DNA of 64,000 bases from Nocardioides alcanivorans (GTDB lineage Bacteria; Actinomycetota; Actinomycetes; Propionibacteriales; Nocardioidaceae). Under the pieces are notes generated by a model. It did not search any database. It was not told where the DNA came from and saw only the letters and a list, made by a program, of their open reading frames with translations. Shown piece after piece: positions 16,677-31,732 of the stretch (the first letter of the stretch is position 1; each line of letters starts with the position of its first letter). The stretch lies in NCBI RefSeq assembly GCF_021555175.1, contig NZ_JAKGRW010000004.1:1-64000 (forward strand), in the 5' to 3' direction. Position numbers and translations under genes: made by a program.

Positions 16677-18905
16677 ATGCCAGATTACGAGACTTTCGAC
16701 CATCATTCCGCCGAATGTCGCGACGACATCGTCGGCTACTACGCGGCCTTCCGTGACAAGTGCCCAGTCGGCCGTTCGGACGTGCACGAGGAGAACGGCT
16801 ACGTCTACCTGACCAGGTACGCCGACGTCTTCCGCGTGGCGCGCAACGACGAACTCTTCTCGTCCACCCGCGCCAAGGCCGGCCTGGTGGGCACCGCGAT
16901 CGTGATCCCCAGTGGGAACTTCGGTGAGAACCTGCAGTTCCCGCTGGAGATGGATCCGCCGGACAACGTCGAGTACCGCAAGCTGCTCGACCTGATCCTG
17001 GCTCCGGCCGCGGTCGACGAGCTGCGGCCGATGATCGCCCGCCACGCATCCCGGATCGTCGACGAGTTCATCGAGACGGGCAGCGCGGACCTGGTGCGCG
17101 ATCTCGCCAATCCGCTGCCGAGCGCGGTGACCCTCGACTGGCTGGGATTCCCGGAGGAGGACTGGCTGCGGATCGGCCGACCGATCCATGACACCTTCAC
17201 CTCGGAGCCCGGAAGCGAGCGCCAACGGCGCGCCATCGAAGGCGCCATCTACATGGAGCAGCGGATCGCGGAACTGCTCGCCGAGCGCCGCGCGACGCCG
17301 GGGGACGACACGATCTCGCTCCTGCTCCAGCAGCGCAAGGCGGACGGCTCGCTGTTCACCGACGCCGAGCTGCTGTCCGTCATCGGGATCGCCATCTCCG
17401 GCGGCGTCGACACCACCACGTCGCTCACCGGGTCCGTGCTCGTCCATCTGGACGAGCACCCGGAGATGCGTGAGCAGCTGATCCAGGCGCCGGACCTCCT
17501 GATCGACGGCACTGACGAGTTCCTCCGGCGCTACGGGTCCGTCACCGCAATGGCCCGCACCGCCACGGCCGACACCGAGATCGGCGGTTGCCCGGTCAGT
17601 GCTGGCGAACGCGTGCTGGTTCCGTGGTTCGCAGCCAATCACGACCCGGCGGTCTTCCCCAGCCCGGAGCAGGTCCAGCTGGACCGCGACGCGAGTCGCC
17701 ACCTGACCTTCGGGATCGGGACGCACCGGTGCCCGGGCTCCCACCTGGCTCGGGCCATGTTCCAGGAGATGATCCAGCAGGTGCTGACCAGGTTGCCCGA
17801 CTACCGGGTGGATCGCAGCGGACTGGTGGGGTACCCGTCCCGCGGCAATCACATGGGCTGGGACGTCATCCCGGCAACCTTCACGCCAGGCCCCCGCGTC
17901 GGGACCCAGGTCCAGCAGTTCACCGCTGCCTCCGAGCACGTTGCGGACACCTTCGAGGTGGTGGTCGAAGAGGTGTGCGACCAGGCCGACGACGTGATCA
18001 GCGTCGCGGTGGCAGCGGCCGACGGCTCGGTGCTGCCCGCATGGTCGCCTGGCGCGCACCTGGAGTTCCGCCTGCCGTCGGGGCGGCTGCGCCAGTACTC
18101 GCTGTGTGGCGTACCGGGGGATCGCGGGGTCTACGAGGTCGCCGTGCTGCGGGAGCAGGCCGGTCGGGGTGGGTCGGTCGAAATGCACGAGATCGCCGCG
18201 CCCGGGACCCGACTGACCGTCCGCGGCCCGCGCAACCACTTCCCGCTCGTCGATGCCGAGGACTATCTCTTCCTGGCCGGTGGCATCGGCGTGACGCCGC
18301 TGTTGGCCATGGCGCGCGCGGCATCGGGGCGCGGCAAGCAGAGCATCGTCGTGTACGGCGGCCGCTCGCGGGGCTCGATGGCCTTTGCCGACCGCTTCGG
18401 CGACCTGCCCGGCGTGGAGGTGGACCTGGTTCCCCAGGACGAGCGAGGGGTGCCCGACCTCGAGGCGATCATCGGTCGAGCGGGGCCGGGGACCGCGATC
18501 TACTGTTGTGGTCCCAGCGCGATGATCAATGCCGTGCAGGAGGTGTGCGACCAACTGGGGCGCCGGTCGCAGTTGCACGTCGAACGCTTTGCGGCGAGCG
18601 ACGAGATGGAGGCGCGATTGGCCTCGACGGACGACAACCGTCCGTTCAAGGTGGAGCTCGCCCGAACGCGCAAGGTGCTCGACGTACCTGTCGACAAGCG
18701 CCTGATCGAAGTGGTGCGTGAGGAGCTTCCCGGTCTCAACTATGACTGCGAGAAGGGCTTCTGTGGTTCCTGCGAGACGCGGGTCCTGGCTGGCAGGCCC
18801 GAGCATCGCGACGAGGTCCTGACGGAGGAGGAGCGCGCCCGCGGCACCTCGATGATGATCTGCGTCAGCAGGTCCGCCACGGACCGGATCGTGCTTGATC
18901 TCTGA
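16677..18905 (+). CDS. Self-sufficient cytochrome P450 fused to reductase and ferredoxin domains (CYP116-like)
   Basis: One 742-residue polypeptide that can hydroxylate a substrate using NAD(P)H without partner proteins. The P450 domain (about 1-400) has the I-helix GGVDTTTSL, K-helix ExxR (EFLR) and heme loop FGIGTHRCPGSH with Cys at residue 352. A phthalate-dioxygenase-reductase-like module (about 425-650) follows, with flavin site RQYSL and nucleotide site LAGGIGVTPLLAMAR. The C-terminal plant-type [2Fe-2S] domain has Cys691, Cys696, Cys699 and a last Cys near 729. ATG 16677 is preceded by agagga. Domain order and length fit CYP116B-type enzymes. Substrate unknown. Confidence 0.9.
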   Translation: MPDYETFDHHSAECRDDIVGYYAAFRDKCPVGRSDVHEENGYVYLTRYADVFRVARNDELFSSTRAKAGLVGTAIVIPSGNFGENLQFPLEMDPPDNVEYRKLLDLILAPAAVDELRPMIARHASRIVDEFIETGSADLVRDLANPLPSAVTLDWLGFPEEDWLRIGRPIHDTFTSEPGSERQRRAIEGAIYMEQRIAELLAERRATPGDDTISLLLQQRKADGSLFTDAELLSVIGIAISGGVDTTTSLTGSVLVHLDEHPEMREQLIQAPDLLIDGTDEFLRRYGSVTAMARTATADTEIGGCPVSAGERVLVPWFAANHDPAVFPSPEQVQLDRDASRHLTFGIGTHRCPGSHLARAMFQEMIQQVLTRLPDYRVDRSGLVGYPSRGNHMGWDVIPATFTPGPRVGTQVQQFTAASEHVADTFEVVVEEVCDQADDVISVAVAAADGSVLPAWSPGAHLEFRLPSGRLRQYSLCGVPGDRGVYEVAVLREQAGRGGSVEMHEIAAPGTRLTVRGPRNHFPLVDAEDYLFLAGGIGVTPLLAMARAASGRGKQSIVVYGGRSRGSMAFADRFGDLPGVEVDLVPQDERGVPDLEAIIGRAGPGTAIYCCGPSAMINAVQEVCDQLGRRSQLHVERFAASDEMEARLASTDDNRPFKVELARTRKVLDVPVDKRLIEVVREELPGLNYDCEKGFCGSCETRVLAGRPEHRDEVLTEEERARGTSMMICVSRSATDRIVLDL

Positions 18906-18951
18906 TCATTGGGACGGCCCGGCGCCCATGGTTGGCGCGCGGTGAACGACG

Positions 18952-18988
18952 GACGCGGCAACACCGAAACGGTGTTGCCGCGTCTTTC
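18952..18988 (+). terminator. Rho-independent terminator after the P450 gene
   Basis: A 14-base perfect stem, gacgcggcaacacc (18952-18965) with ggtgttgccgcgtc (18971-18984), has a five-base loop and is followed by TTTC. It separates the P450 transcript from the FAH-amidohydrolase operon. Confidence 0.8.
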
Positions 18989-19077
18989 ATTTGCGCAGGT
19001 CAGAAGCCTGATCGTGACGTGAAGAGGTGGCATGACGGACGTTGTTTGGGCCCCTTTGAACACGGCCAAGCGTTTCA

Positions 19078-19106
19078 GTTGACAAGACATCATCTCGCAT
19101 TAGAAG
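19078..19106 (+). promoter_or_regulatory. Promoter and candidate operator of the FAH-amidohydrolase operon
   Basis: TTGACA at 19079-19084, a 17-base spacer and AGAAGA form a good -35/-10 pair just upstream of the ATG at 19116. The spacer carries CATCTCGCATT, shared with the motif in front of the aldehyde dehydrogenase (10158-10181; 19 of 24 bases identical) and partly with 16578-16620. A repressor binding there would block the promoter directly; this is inference. Confidence 0.5.
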
Positions 19107-19115
19107 ATACGTCAC

Positions 19116-19939
19116 ATGCACCTGGTGACGACTGACGCCGGTATCGGCCGCCTCGAATCCGACGAGGTCGCGTTGCTGGACACGCCGTTCCCACACCTCG
19201 GTGCGGTGTTGGCGGACGCCGGTTCCTTCGCCCCGCTGGCCACTGCCTCGGTGCGTTCGCGAGTCCCGCTCGCCGGCGCCGAGATGGTTGCGCCGCTGGG
19301 CACTCCGGGCGCGCTCTGGGGGTGGGCCTCAACTACCGCTCCAAGGCGGCTCGTGCCGGCCGGGACCTGCCGACGGACCCGATCCTCTTCCTGGCGGCAC
19401 CGACTTCCGTTGCGGCCCCCGGCGCTCGAGTCGCGGTGCCCGCAGGAGTGACCGAGGAGATGGACTACGAGGCCGAGATCGCGCTCGTGATCGGCCGGCC
19501 GCTCTACCGGGCCTCGGAGAGTCAGGTGTGGGACTGCATCGCCGGCATCACATCGGCCAACGACATGACGGCCCGTGACGTGATGCGGGCGACCGCAACT
19601 CCTGTGCTGGCGAAGAGCTTCCCAGGATTCAAGCCGCTCGGCCCCTCGGTGTGCACCGTCGACGAGTTCGCGCAACGTGACGACATCCCGGTCCGGTCCT
19701 GGGTCAACGACGAGCTGCAGCAGGACGACACGAGCGCCGGCTTCATCTTCCAGGTGCCGGAGCTCCTCGCCCGCATCTCCCGACACACCCCTCTGCGTCC
19801 TGGTGACGTCGTCCTCACCGGGACGCCGGCGGGCACCGGACAGGACCGCGGATGCTTCCTGGTCCCCGGCGACCGCATCCGCATCGAGATCGGTCCACTG
19901 CTGCCGCTGATCACCACAGTGGTCGACGGTCACACCTGA
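19116..19939 (+). CDS. Fumarylacetoacetate-hydrolase family protein (one-base frame break)
   Basis: FAH-family hydrolase/decarboxylase acting on 2-oxo or acylpyruvate-type acids. The N-terminal half is in one frame (19116 to about 19320). The rest continues in the next frame from GLNYRSKAARAG. Restoring one G in the G run 19318-19322 joins them as GALWGVGLNYRS into about 274 residues, the normal family length. Metal-site residues are seen in MDYEAEIALVIG (the E-x-E) and NDMTARD. The break matches ten other G/C-run breaks in this window, so it is probably a sequencing error. First gene of an operon with amidohydrolase, aldolase, cupin and pyruvate carboxylase. Confidence 0.8.
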
Positions 19940-20002
19940 TCCGCCGCCGACGTCCGGGCGTCGGCGTACCCATCCTCACCTTTGGCCGACCAAGGAGTCG
20001 AC

Positions 20003-21166
20003 ATGACCGTCTCGAACCATCCGCAGTACGACCTCGTGCTTGCCGCCGGCACCGTGCTCGACCCGGCCTCGGGTCTCAACCAGCGCTGCGACGTCGCCGT
20101 CAGCGGGGAGCAGATCGCAGCGATCGGGCCCGACCTGGCCAGCCACGGCGCCACCGTCGTCGACTGTGCCGGATCCTTGGTCGTTCCGGGCCTGGTCGAG
20201 GGACACAGCCACATCTTCCAGCACGTCTCGAAGGTCGGTGCCCCGGCCGACGAGGCCCATCTGCGTCGCGGCGTCGTCGCAGTCGCGGACGCGGGCACGG
20301 CGGGAGCATCCACCTTCGACGCCTTCCGCAAGCTGACCGTCGAGGGCAACCAGATGCGGGTGGTGAACTTCCTCAACGTGTCGGTCCTCGGCCTGATCGA
20401 TTTCCGGTTCGGGGAGTTGCTCAACCCCGACACCCTGAACGTCGAGGACGCGCTCGCCACGGCGGAGGCCAACCCGGACGTCGTGCGTGGCTTCAAGATT
20501 CGGCTCTCCGAGGACGTCGTCGGTCCGCGGTGGAGGACGTTGCTCAAGAAGTCGATCGACCTTGCCGAGCAAGCAGGGCTGCCGCTGATGATGCACATCG
20601 GTGAGACCGAGGAGCCGTTGCCGGCGGTGCTCGAGTACCTGCGTCCCGGTGACATCGTCGCCCACTGCTACACCGGCAAGCCGCACGGCATCCTGGATGG
20701 TGATCGGGTGCTGCCCGAGGTGATGGAGGCACGGGAACGCGGTGTTCTCTTCGACTCCGCGCACGGTCGCAGCAACCTGAGTTTCGAGGTGGCACGACGC
20801 GCCATCGCGGACGGCTTCCTGCCTGACCTCCTGAGCTCCGACACCAGTGCACGGAACTGGCACGGCCCCGTCTTCGACCTGACCACCAGCATTTCCAAGC
20901 TGCTCGCTCTCGGAGCCCCGTTGGAGGAGTGCATCCGACGGGCGACCGTGGTCCCGGCCGAGCTCCTCGGACTCGCGGGCGAAGGCTATGGCCGCTTGGT
21001 GGTGGGCGGGCCGGCACACGTGACGGTGCTGACCGAGACCGCCGAGGTCGTGCTCCCCGATGCCTCCGGGAACCAGATCACCGCTCCGCGACTGGAGCCG
21101 ACCACGGTCCTGCACCGTGGCGCGTTCGTCGAGACCACCCCGTGGCGCGGGGCAGCTTCGGCGTGA
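20003..21166 (+). CDS. Amidohydrolase, dihydroorotase/enamidase-like
   Basis: Metal-dependent hydrolase of 387 residues. ATG 20003 is chosen because caaggag lies seven bases upstream. The N-terminal small domain is followed by the metal motif HSH (VEGHSHIFQH, about residue 70). The candidate carboxylated Lys is in FKIRLS, with further His in MMHIGET and VAHCYTG and Asp in LLSSDTSARNW. The pattern resembles the EF_0837/AHA_3915 group of amidohydrolases, whose substrates are cyclic or acyl amides. Its place between FAH-family and aldolase genes suggests it opens or deacylates a nitrogen-containing intermediate. Substrate not determined. Confidence 0.8.
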   Translation: MTVSNHPQYDLVLAAGTVLDPASGLNQRCDVAVSGEQIAAIGPDLASHGATVVDCAGSLVVPGLVEGHSHIFQHVSKVGAPADEAHLRRGVVAVADAGTAGASTFDAFRKLTVEGNQMRVVNFLNVSVLGLIDFRFGELLNPDTLNVEDALATAEANPDVVRGFKIRLSEDVVGPRWRTLLKKSIDLAEQAGLPLMMHIGETEEPLPAVLEYLRPGDIVAHCYTGKPHGILDGDRVLPEVMEARERGVLFDSAHGRSNLSFEVARRAIADGFLPDLLSSDTSARNWHGPVFDLTTSISKLLALGAPLEECIRRATVVPAELLGLAGEGYGRLVVGGPAHVTVLTETAEVVLPDASGNQITAPRLEPTTVLHRGAFVETTPWRGAASA

Positions 21167-21921
21167 CCTCCGTGCACCAGGCACGCGCGAGGCTGCGCGC
21201 GGGGTTGGCGGCGGGAGAGCAGCTGCGCGGCACCTTCGTGAAGCTGCCTTCGGCGGACGTCATCGAGGTTGCCGCTGCGACTGGGCTGGACTTCGTCGTC
21301 GTCGATCTCGAGCACTCCACGTTGGGGGAGCACGATGCCATCGGACTGGTCCGTCATGCCGATGGTGTCGGGTTCCCGGCACTGGTCCGGCTGCCCTCGG
21401 TGGACCACGGTCTGGTCGCGCGGCTGCTGGAGAACGGCGCGGCGGGCATCCAACTGTCCTCGCTGCGCTCCCACGAAGAGGCCAGGACCTTGCAGAATGC
21501 CTGTCATCACGCGCCGCGCGGCGAACGGTCGGTCAGCCTCGCCAACCGGGCTGCGGGGTTCGGCCGGACCGCGCTCGCGGACTACCTGGAGCGGGAACAG
21601 GAGTCTCCTCCGGTGCTGGTGGGACAGATCGAGTCCGATGTCGAGGGCGACCTGAGCAAGGTCCTGACCGGCCTCGACGTCGCGTTCGTGGGGGTCACGG
21701 ACCTGGCGGTCCACCTGGGACTTCCGGATCGAGAGCAGCTCGACCGCGCGGTGGGGGAGATCCGTCGCGCTGCCGAGCGCGCCGGAGTCAACTTCGGCGG
21801 CTGGGCCGCGAGCAGTGCGGACGCCGCGGCGCTGGACGGCGCGGGATATGTCGTGATCGGTTCCGACCTCCAGCTGTTGGCCACCGCGCTGCACGAGCTC
21901 ACTGCGCCACACATCGATTGA
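21163..21921 (+). CDS. HpcH/HpaI-type class II aldolase
   Basis: Cleaves a 2-oxo (often 4-hydroxy-2-oxo) acid, typically giving pyruvate and an aldehyde. It has 252 residues from a GTG whose last bases overlap the amidohydrolase stop (GTGA). Family features: GTFVKLPSADVIEVAAATGLD, then DLEHS with the metal-site residues, a central ENGAAGIQLSSLRS, and the second metal carboxylate near GQIES. Direct coupling to the amidohydrolase and a pyruvate carboxylase four genes along suggests pyruvate is the end product. Confidence 0.83.
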   Translation: MTSVHQARARLRAGLAAGEQLRGTFVKLPSADVIEVAAATGLDFVVVDLEHSTLGEHDAIGLVRHADGVGFPALVRLPSVDHGLVARLLENGAAGIQLSSLRSHEEARTLQNACHHAPRGERSVSLANRAAGFGRTALADYLEREQESPPVLVGQIESDVEGDLSKVLTGLDVAFVGVTDLAVHLGLPDREQLDRAVGEIRRAAERAGVNFGGWAASSADAAALDGAGYVVIGSDLQLLATALHELTAPHID

Positions 21922-21943
21922 CCAACCACCACTTGGAGGAGCC

Positions 21944-22339
21944 ATGAGCACGCTCAACCCCCACCTGTTCGGCAAGGTCGTCAACTGGGACGACATCCCC
22001 CAGCGGGAGGTGCGGCCAGGGGTACGACGGCGGATCTTCTCCACCGACGAGGTGATGATCGCCCACCACGAGCTGGAGGTCGGGATGACCTTGAACCCGC
22101 ACCGCCATGAGGACTTCGACCAGTTGGTCTTCATCGCGCAGGGCCGGTGCAACTACTACGTCGATGGGACGCCCAACGAGATGGGGCCGGGTTCCTTCCT
22201 CCTGGTGCCCAGGGGAGCGGAGCACTACGTGGAGCCGACCCAGGGCCCCTGCATCAACATCGACTTCTTCACGCCGCCGCGCGCCGACCTGCTGGCGAAG
22301 CTCGAGGGGCCACTGACCCCTCCCACAGATCCTGCGTGA
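21944..22339 (+). CDS. Small cupin-domain protein
   Basis: Single cupin barrel of 131 residues. Motif 1 is visible as NPHRHEDFDQLVFIAQG and motif 2 as PGSFLLVPRGAEHYVEP, giving three His and a Glu/Asp as a likely metal site. There is a strong ribosome site (ttggaggagcc) before the ATG. Such proteins can be dioxygenases, isomerases or sensors. Here it belongs to the catabolic operon, 22 bases after the aldolase. Confidence 0.8.
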   Translation: MSTLNPHLFGKVVNWDDIPQREVRPGVRRRIFSTDEVMIAHHELEVGMTLNPHRHEDFDQLVFIAQGRCNYYVDGTPNEMGPGSFLLVPRGAEHYVEPTQGPCINIDFFTPPRADLLAKLEGPLTPPTDPA

Positions 22340-22374
22340 CCGCAGGCCCACGACACGTCCGAGGAGATGCGCCG

Positions 22375-27942
<5,568 letters not shown>

Positions 27943-28044
27943 TCGGCTGGTCGGTCACCGACGCTGACCTCAGGTCGTGCCGACTCCGTCCCCGGGAGGT
28001 GGCCGCGCGGTCGGTTGGCGGTGGTCCCAACTAGGATTCGGACC

Positions 28045-28371
28045 ATGCCCGAGAACTCTGCGATCGGCGCGTCGGCAGAGATCACCCGCGACGAGGTGGC
28101 CCACTTGGCCAACCTCGCGCGGATCGAACTCTCCGATGCCGAACTCGACCACCTTGCCCCGCAACTGTCGCTCATCCTCGACTCCGTGCGCTCGATCGGC
28201 GCGGTCGCGGGTGACGACGTGCCCGCCACCTCCCACCCGCTGCCGCTGACCAACGTCTTCCGTGAAGACGTCGTCACGCCCGGCCTGACGGCGGAGCAGG
28301 CGTTGGCGATGGCACCGGAGAGCGAGAACCAGCGGTTCAGCGTGCCGCGGATCCTGGGGGACGAGCAGTGA
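28045..28371 (+). CDS. gatC: Asp-tRNA(Asn)/Glu-tRNA(Gln) amidotransferase subunit C
   Basis: Small subunit of GatCAB, which converts mischarged Glu-tRNA(Gln) and Asp-tRNA(Asn). 108 residues from ATG 28045; an upstream in-frame start at 28015 gives an untypical N-terminus. The core pattern [22 protein letters not shown] and the C-terminal [10 protein letters not shown] and [10 protein letters not shown] are characteristic. Its stop overlaps the gatA GTG start. Confidence 0.93.
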   Translation: MPENSAIGASAEITRDEVAHLANLARIELSDAELDHLAPQLSLILDSVRSIGAVAGDDVPATSHPLPLTNVFREDVVTPGLTAEQALAMAPESENQRFSVPRILGDEQ

Positions 28372-29927
28372 GCGAGTGGCTGACCAGGACCGCGGCCGAA
28401 CTGGCCGACGCGCTCGCTGCTGGCGAGGTGACCTCCGTCGAGCTGACCCGGGCTCACCTCGACCGGATCGCTGCCGTTGACGGCACCGCCGAGTCCGGCG
28501 TGCACGCCTTCCTGCACGTCGACTCCGACGGAGCGCTGGCCGAGGCGGCCGCCTCCGACGCGCGCCGCGCCGAGGGCAAGCCGCTGAGCGCGCTCGACGG
28601 CGTCCCGATCGCGGTGAAGGACGTGCTCACCACGGTGGGCCAACCCACCACCTGCGGCTCCAGGATCCTCGACGGCTGGATCCCGCCGTACGACGCCACG
28701 GTGGTCACGAAGCTCAAGGCGGCGGGCCTGCCGATCCTGGGCAAGACCAACATGGACGAGTTCGCGATGGGGTCCTCCAGCGAGCACTCGGCCTACGGTC
28801 CGACGCGCAATCCGTGGAACCTCGACCGGATCCCCGGCGGCTCCGGCGGCGGCTCGGCCGCTGCCGTTGCAGCGTTCGAGGCTCCGCTTGCGCTCGGCAC
28901 CGACACGGGCGGCTCGATCCGGCAGCCCGGAGCGGTGACCGGCACCGTCGGCGTGAAGCCCACATACGGTGCGTTCTCGCGCTACGGCCTCGTGGCCATG
29001 GCCAACTCACTCGACCAGGTCGGCCCCGTGACCCGTACGGTGCTCGACGCAGCGCTGCTGCACGAGCTGGTCGCCGGTCACGACCCACTCGACTCCACGA
29101 GCATCGACGCACCGGTGCCCGATGTCGTCGCCGCTGCCCGTCAGGGCGCGGCCGGTGACATGAAGGGGCTGCGCGTCGGCGTCATCAAGGAGCTCTCCGG
29201 CGAGGGCTACCAGGCCGGTGTCGAGGCGAGGTTCCGCGAGACCGTCGACCAGCTCGTCTCGGCGGGAGCCGAGGTCATCGAGGTGTCGTGCCCCAACTTC
29301 GTGCACGCGCTGGGCGCCTACTACCTGATCATGCCGAGCGAGGCGTCCTCCAACCTCGCCAAGTTCGACGCGATGCGATTCGGCCTGCGGGTGCTGCCCG
29401 AGGGCGTCGAGGCGCCGAGCGCCGAGGAGGTCATGCGGGCCAGCCGCGACGCCGGTTTCGGTGACGAGGTCAAGCGCCGCATCATCCTCGGGACCTACGC
29501 CCTGTCGAGCGGCTACTACGACGCCTACTACGGTCAGGCACAGAAGGTTCGCACGCTGATCCAGCGCGACTTCGACGCCGCCTTCGAACAGGTCGACGTG
29601 CTCGTGTCGCCGACTGCTCCGACCACCGCGTGGGCCCTGGGCGAGAAGCTCGACGACCCGTTGGCGATGTACCAGGGCGATCTGGCCACCATCCCTGCCA
29701 ACCTGGCGGGCGTCCCGGGCATCTCGGTGCCCGTCGGCGTGGCCGAGGAGGACGGCCTCCCCGTCGGCTTCCAGATCCTGGCACCCGCGATGGCCGACGA
29801 CCGGCTCTACCGGGTGGGCGCGGCCGTCGAGGCGCTGGGTGCCCAACAACGTGGAGGCCCGTTCCTCGGTCTCGACGATCTCGACGCGCGGCTCGAGGCC
29901 GCCGGCACCGTGGAGGTGGCCCGATGA
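28368..29927 (+). CDS. gatA: Glutamyl/aspartyl-tRNA amidotransferase subunit A
   Basis: Amidase subunit that releases ammonia from glutamine; 519 residues. The amidase signature is clear: the catalytic Lys in IAVKDVL, then [13 protein letters not shown] and [13 protein letters not shown] with the Ser-cisSer triad. The GTG start overlaps gatC and the stop overlaps gatB (ATGA), giving tight coupling of the three subunits. Confidence 0.95.
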   Translation: MSEWLTRTAAELADALAAGEVTSVELTRAHLDRIAAVDGTAESGVHAFLHVDSDGALAEAAASDARRAEGKPLSALDGVPIAVKDVLTTVGQPTTCGSRILDGWIPPYDATVVTKLKAAGLPILGKTNMDEFAMGSSSEHSAYGPTRNPWNLDRIPGGSGGGSAAAVAAFEAPLALGTDTGGSIRQPGAVTGTVGVKPTYGAFSRYGLVAMANSLDQVGPVTRTVLDAALLHELVAGHDPLDSTSIDAPVPDVVAAARQGAAGDMKGLRVGVIKELSGEGYQAGVEARFRETVDQLVSAGAEVIEVSCPNFVHALGAYYLIMPSEASSNLAKFDAMRFGLRVLPEGVEAPSAEEVMRASRDAGFGDEVKRRIILGTYALSSGYYDAYYGQAQKVRTLIQRDFDAAFEQVDVLVSPTAPTTAWALGEKLDDPLAMYQGDLATIPANLAGVPGISVPVGVAEEDGLPVGFQILAPAMADDRLYRVGAAVEALGAQQRGGPFLGLDDLDARLEAAGTVEVAR

Positions 29928-31420
29928 GCAACGCGACCCTGCCGTCCTTCGAGGCGGTTCTCGAGAGCTACGACCCGGCGATGGGTCTGGAGATCCACGT
30001 CGAGCTGAACACGAACTCCAAGATGTTCTGTGGCTGTCCGACCGAGTTCGGCGGCGAGCCGAACACCCAGGTGTGCCCGGTCTGCCTGGGCCTGCCCGGA
30101 GCGATGCCGGTGGTCAATGGCCGGGCCATCGAAGCGGCGATCCGGATCGGCCTGGCGCTCAACTGCGAGATCGCGGAGTGGTGCCGTTTCGCCCGGAAGA
30201 ACTACTTCTACCCCGACATGCCGAAGAACTTCCAGACCTCGCAGTACGACGAGCCGATCGCGTTCGAGGGCTACCTCGACGTGGACGTGGACGGCGAGAC
30301 CTTCCGCGTCGAGATCGAGCGAGCGCACATGGAGGAGGACACCGGCAAGGCCACCCACGTTGGGGGCTCAACCGGCCGGATCCAGGGCGCCGACTACTCC
30401 CTGATCGACTACAACCGAGCCGGCATCCCCCTGATCGAGATCGTCACCAAGCCGATCCTCGGGGCGGGCGCCAAGGCACCGGAGGTGGCCAAGGCCTACG
30501 TGGCGGCGGTCCGTGAGCTGATCGTCGCGCTCGGTGTCTCGGACGCCCGGATGGACCAGGGCTCGATCCGCGCCGACGTCAACCTGTCGCTCTCGCCGAA
30601 GGGTTCGGGCACGCTCGGTACCCGTACCGAGACCAAGAACGTGAACTCGCTGCGTTCAGTCGAGCGGGCCGTGGGCTATGAGATGCGCCGCCACGCCCTG
30701 GTGCTGGGCGGCGGCGAGAAGATCCTCCAGGAGACCAGGCACTGGCACGAGGACACCTCTGTCACCACCAGCGGTCGCCCCAAGTCCGACGCCGACGACT
30801 ATCGGTACTTCCCCGAGCCCGACCTGGTGCCGGTGGCCCCGACGCGCGCATGGGTCGAGGAGTTGCGGGCCACCCTCCCTGAGTTCCCGTGGCTGCGCCG
30901 GGCGCGGCTGCAGGCCGAGTGGGGCTTCTCCGACATGGAGATGCGCGACACGGTGGGCGCTGGAGCATTCGACCTGGTCGAGCAGACCATCGCGGAGGGC
31001 ATCGCTCCCCAGGCCGCCCGCAAGTGGTGGCTCACCGAGTTGGCCCGCCGTGCCAACGAGACGGGTGTCGAGGTCGCCGAGCTCGGCGTCACCCCGGCGC
31101 AGGTGGCCCAGGTGCAGAAGCTCGTCGACGGCGGCACGATCAACGACAAGCTGGCCCGGCAGGTCTTCGACGGCCTGCTCGCAGGTGAAGGCACGCCCGA
31201 GGAGATCGTCGCGGCCCGTGGACTCGAGATCGTCTCCGACGAGGGTGCACTCTCGGCGGCCGTCGACAAGGCCATCGCCGAGAACCCCGACATCGCCGAC
31301 AAGATCCGTGACGGCAAGGTGGCTGCAGCCGGTGCCCTCATCGGCGCGGTGATGAAGGAGATGCGCGGACAGGCTGACGCCGGTCGGGTGCGCGAACTGG
31401 TGCTCGAGAAGCTCACCTGA
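29924..31420 (+). CDS. gatB: Aspartyl/glutamyl-tRNA amidotransferase subunit B
   Basis: tRNA-binding kinase-like subunit, 498 residues from ATG 29924. Family marks: [18 protein letters not shown], the zinc Cys pair [38 protein letters not shown], and the C-terminal YqeY-like tail with [16 protein letters not shown]. It ends the operon, followed by a strong terminator hairpin at 31438-31474. Confidence 0.95.
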   Translation: MSNATLPSFEAVLESYDPAMGLEIHVELNTNSKMFCGCPTEFGGEPNTQVCPVCLGLPGAMPVVNGRAIEAAIRIGLALNCEIAEWCRFARKNYFYPDMPKNFQTSQYDEPIAFEGYLDVDVDGETFRVEIERAHMEEDTGKATHVGGSTGRIQGADYSLIDYNRAGIPLIEIVTKPILGAGAKAPEVAKAYVAAVRELIVALGVSDARMDQGSIRADVNLSLSPKGSGTLGTRTETKNVNSLRSVERAVGYEMRRHALVLGGGEKILQETRHWHEDTSVTTSGRPKSDADDYRYFPEPDLVPVAPTRAWVEELRATLPEFPWLRRARLQAEWGFSDMEMRDTVGAGAFDLVEQTIAEGIAPQAARKWWLTELARRANETGVEVAELGVTPAQVAQVQKLVDGGTINDKLARQVFDGLLAGEGTPEEIVAARGLEIVSDEGALSAAVDKAIAENPDIADKIRDGKVAAAGALIGAVMKEMRGQADAGRVRELVLEKLT

Positions 31421-31437
31421 GTCACTGCACGATCCCG

Positions 31438-31478
31438 CCAGCACCCGGTCCGCGACTGCGGGACCGGGTGCTGGTCAT
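31438..31478 (+). terminator. Terminator after gatCAB
   Basis: A 14-base perfect stem, ccagcacccggtcc (31438-31451) with ggaccgggtgctgg (31461-31474), has a nine-base loop and is followed by tcattt. It isolates the housekeeping operon from the riboswitch-controlled cassette. Confidence 0.85.
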
Positions 31479-31499
31479 TTCGAGGCGCGCCGGTCCTCC

Positions 31500-31650
31500 G
31501 GTGTACCGTGAAGCGTCGCCGTGCCCACGGTCGACGTACAACTTGAAACCACGTCGTGTGGTGGGGAAGCCGGTGCGACTCCGGCGCTGACCCGCAGCCG
31601 TGATTCTCCCGTTCGGGCGGGGGACGAGCCGGAGCACCTGCCAGCGATGC
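31500..31650 (+). ncRNA. Cobalamin riboswitch
   Basis: The conserved core of B12 riboswitches is present: ggggaagccggtgcgactcc at about 31562-31581, continuing into gcgctgacccgcagccgtga, and then ccggagcacctgcc at about 31629-31642. This class binds adenosyl- or other cobalamins and normally shuts off B12 synthesis or uptake genes. It stands in front of the toroid, transcobalamin-like and ECF genes and sets their function in context. The 5' boundary is approximate. Confidence 0.9.
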
Positions 31651-31698
31651 ACCTTTATCAGCGCTGTCGCGGAATGCAGCGGGTGGGAGCCCCGAGGC

Positions 31699-31732
31699 CC
31701 TTCCCGTTCGTCACAGCGGGAAGGAAATCATG
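31699..31732 (+). promoter_or_regulatory. Riboswitch expression platform hiding the ribosome site
   Basis: ccttcccg (31699-31706) can pair with cgggaagg (31717-31724). The 3' arm contains the ribosome-binding sequence ggaagga, five bases before the ATG at 31730. Forming this hairpin would block translation, the usual OFF state of actinobacterial cobalamin riboswitches. No T run follows, so control is more likely translational than by termination. Confidence 0.65.
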
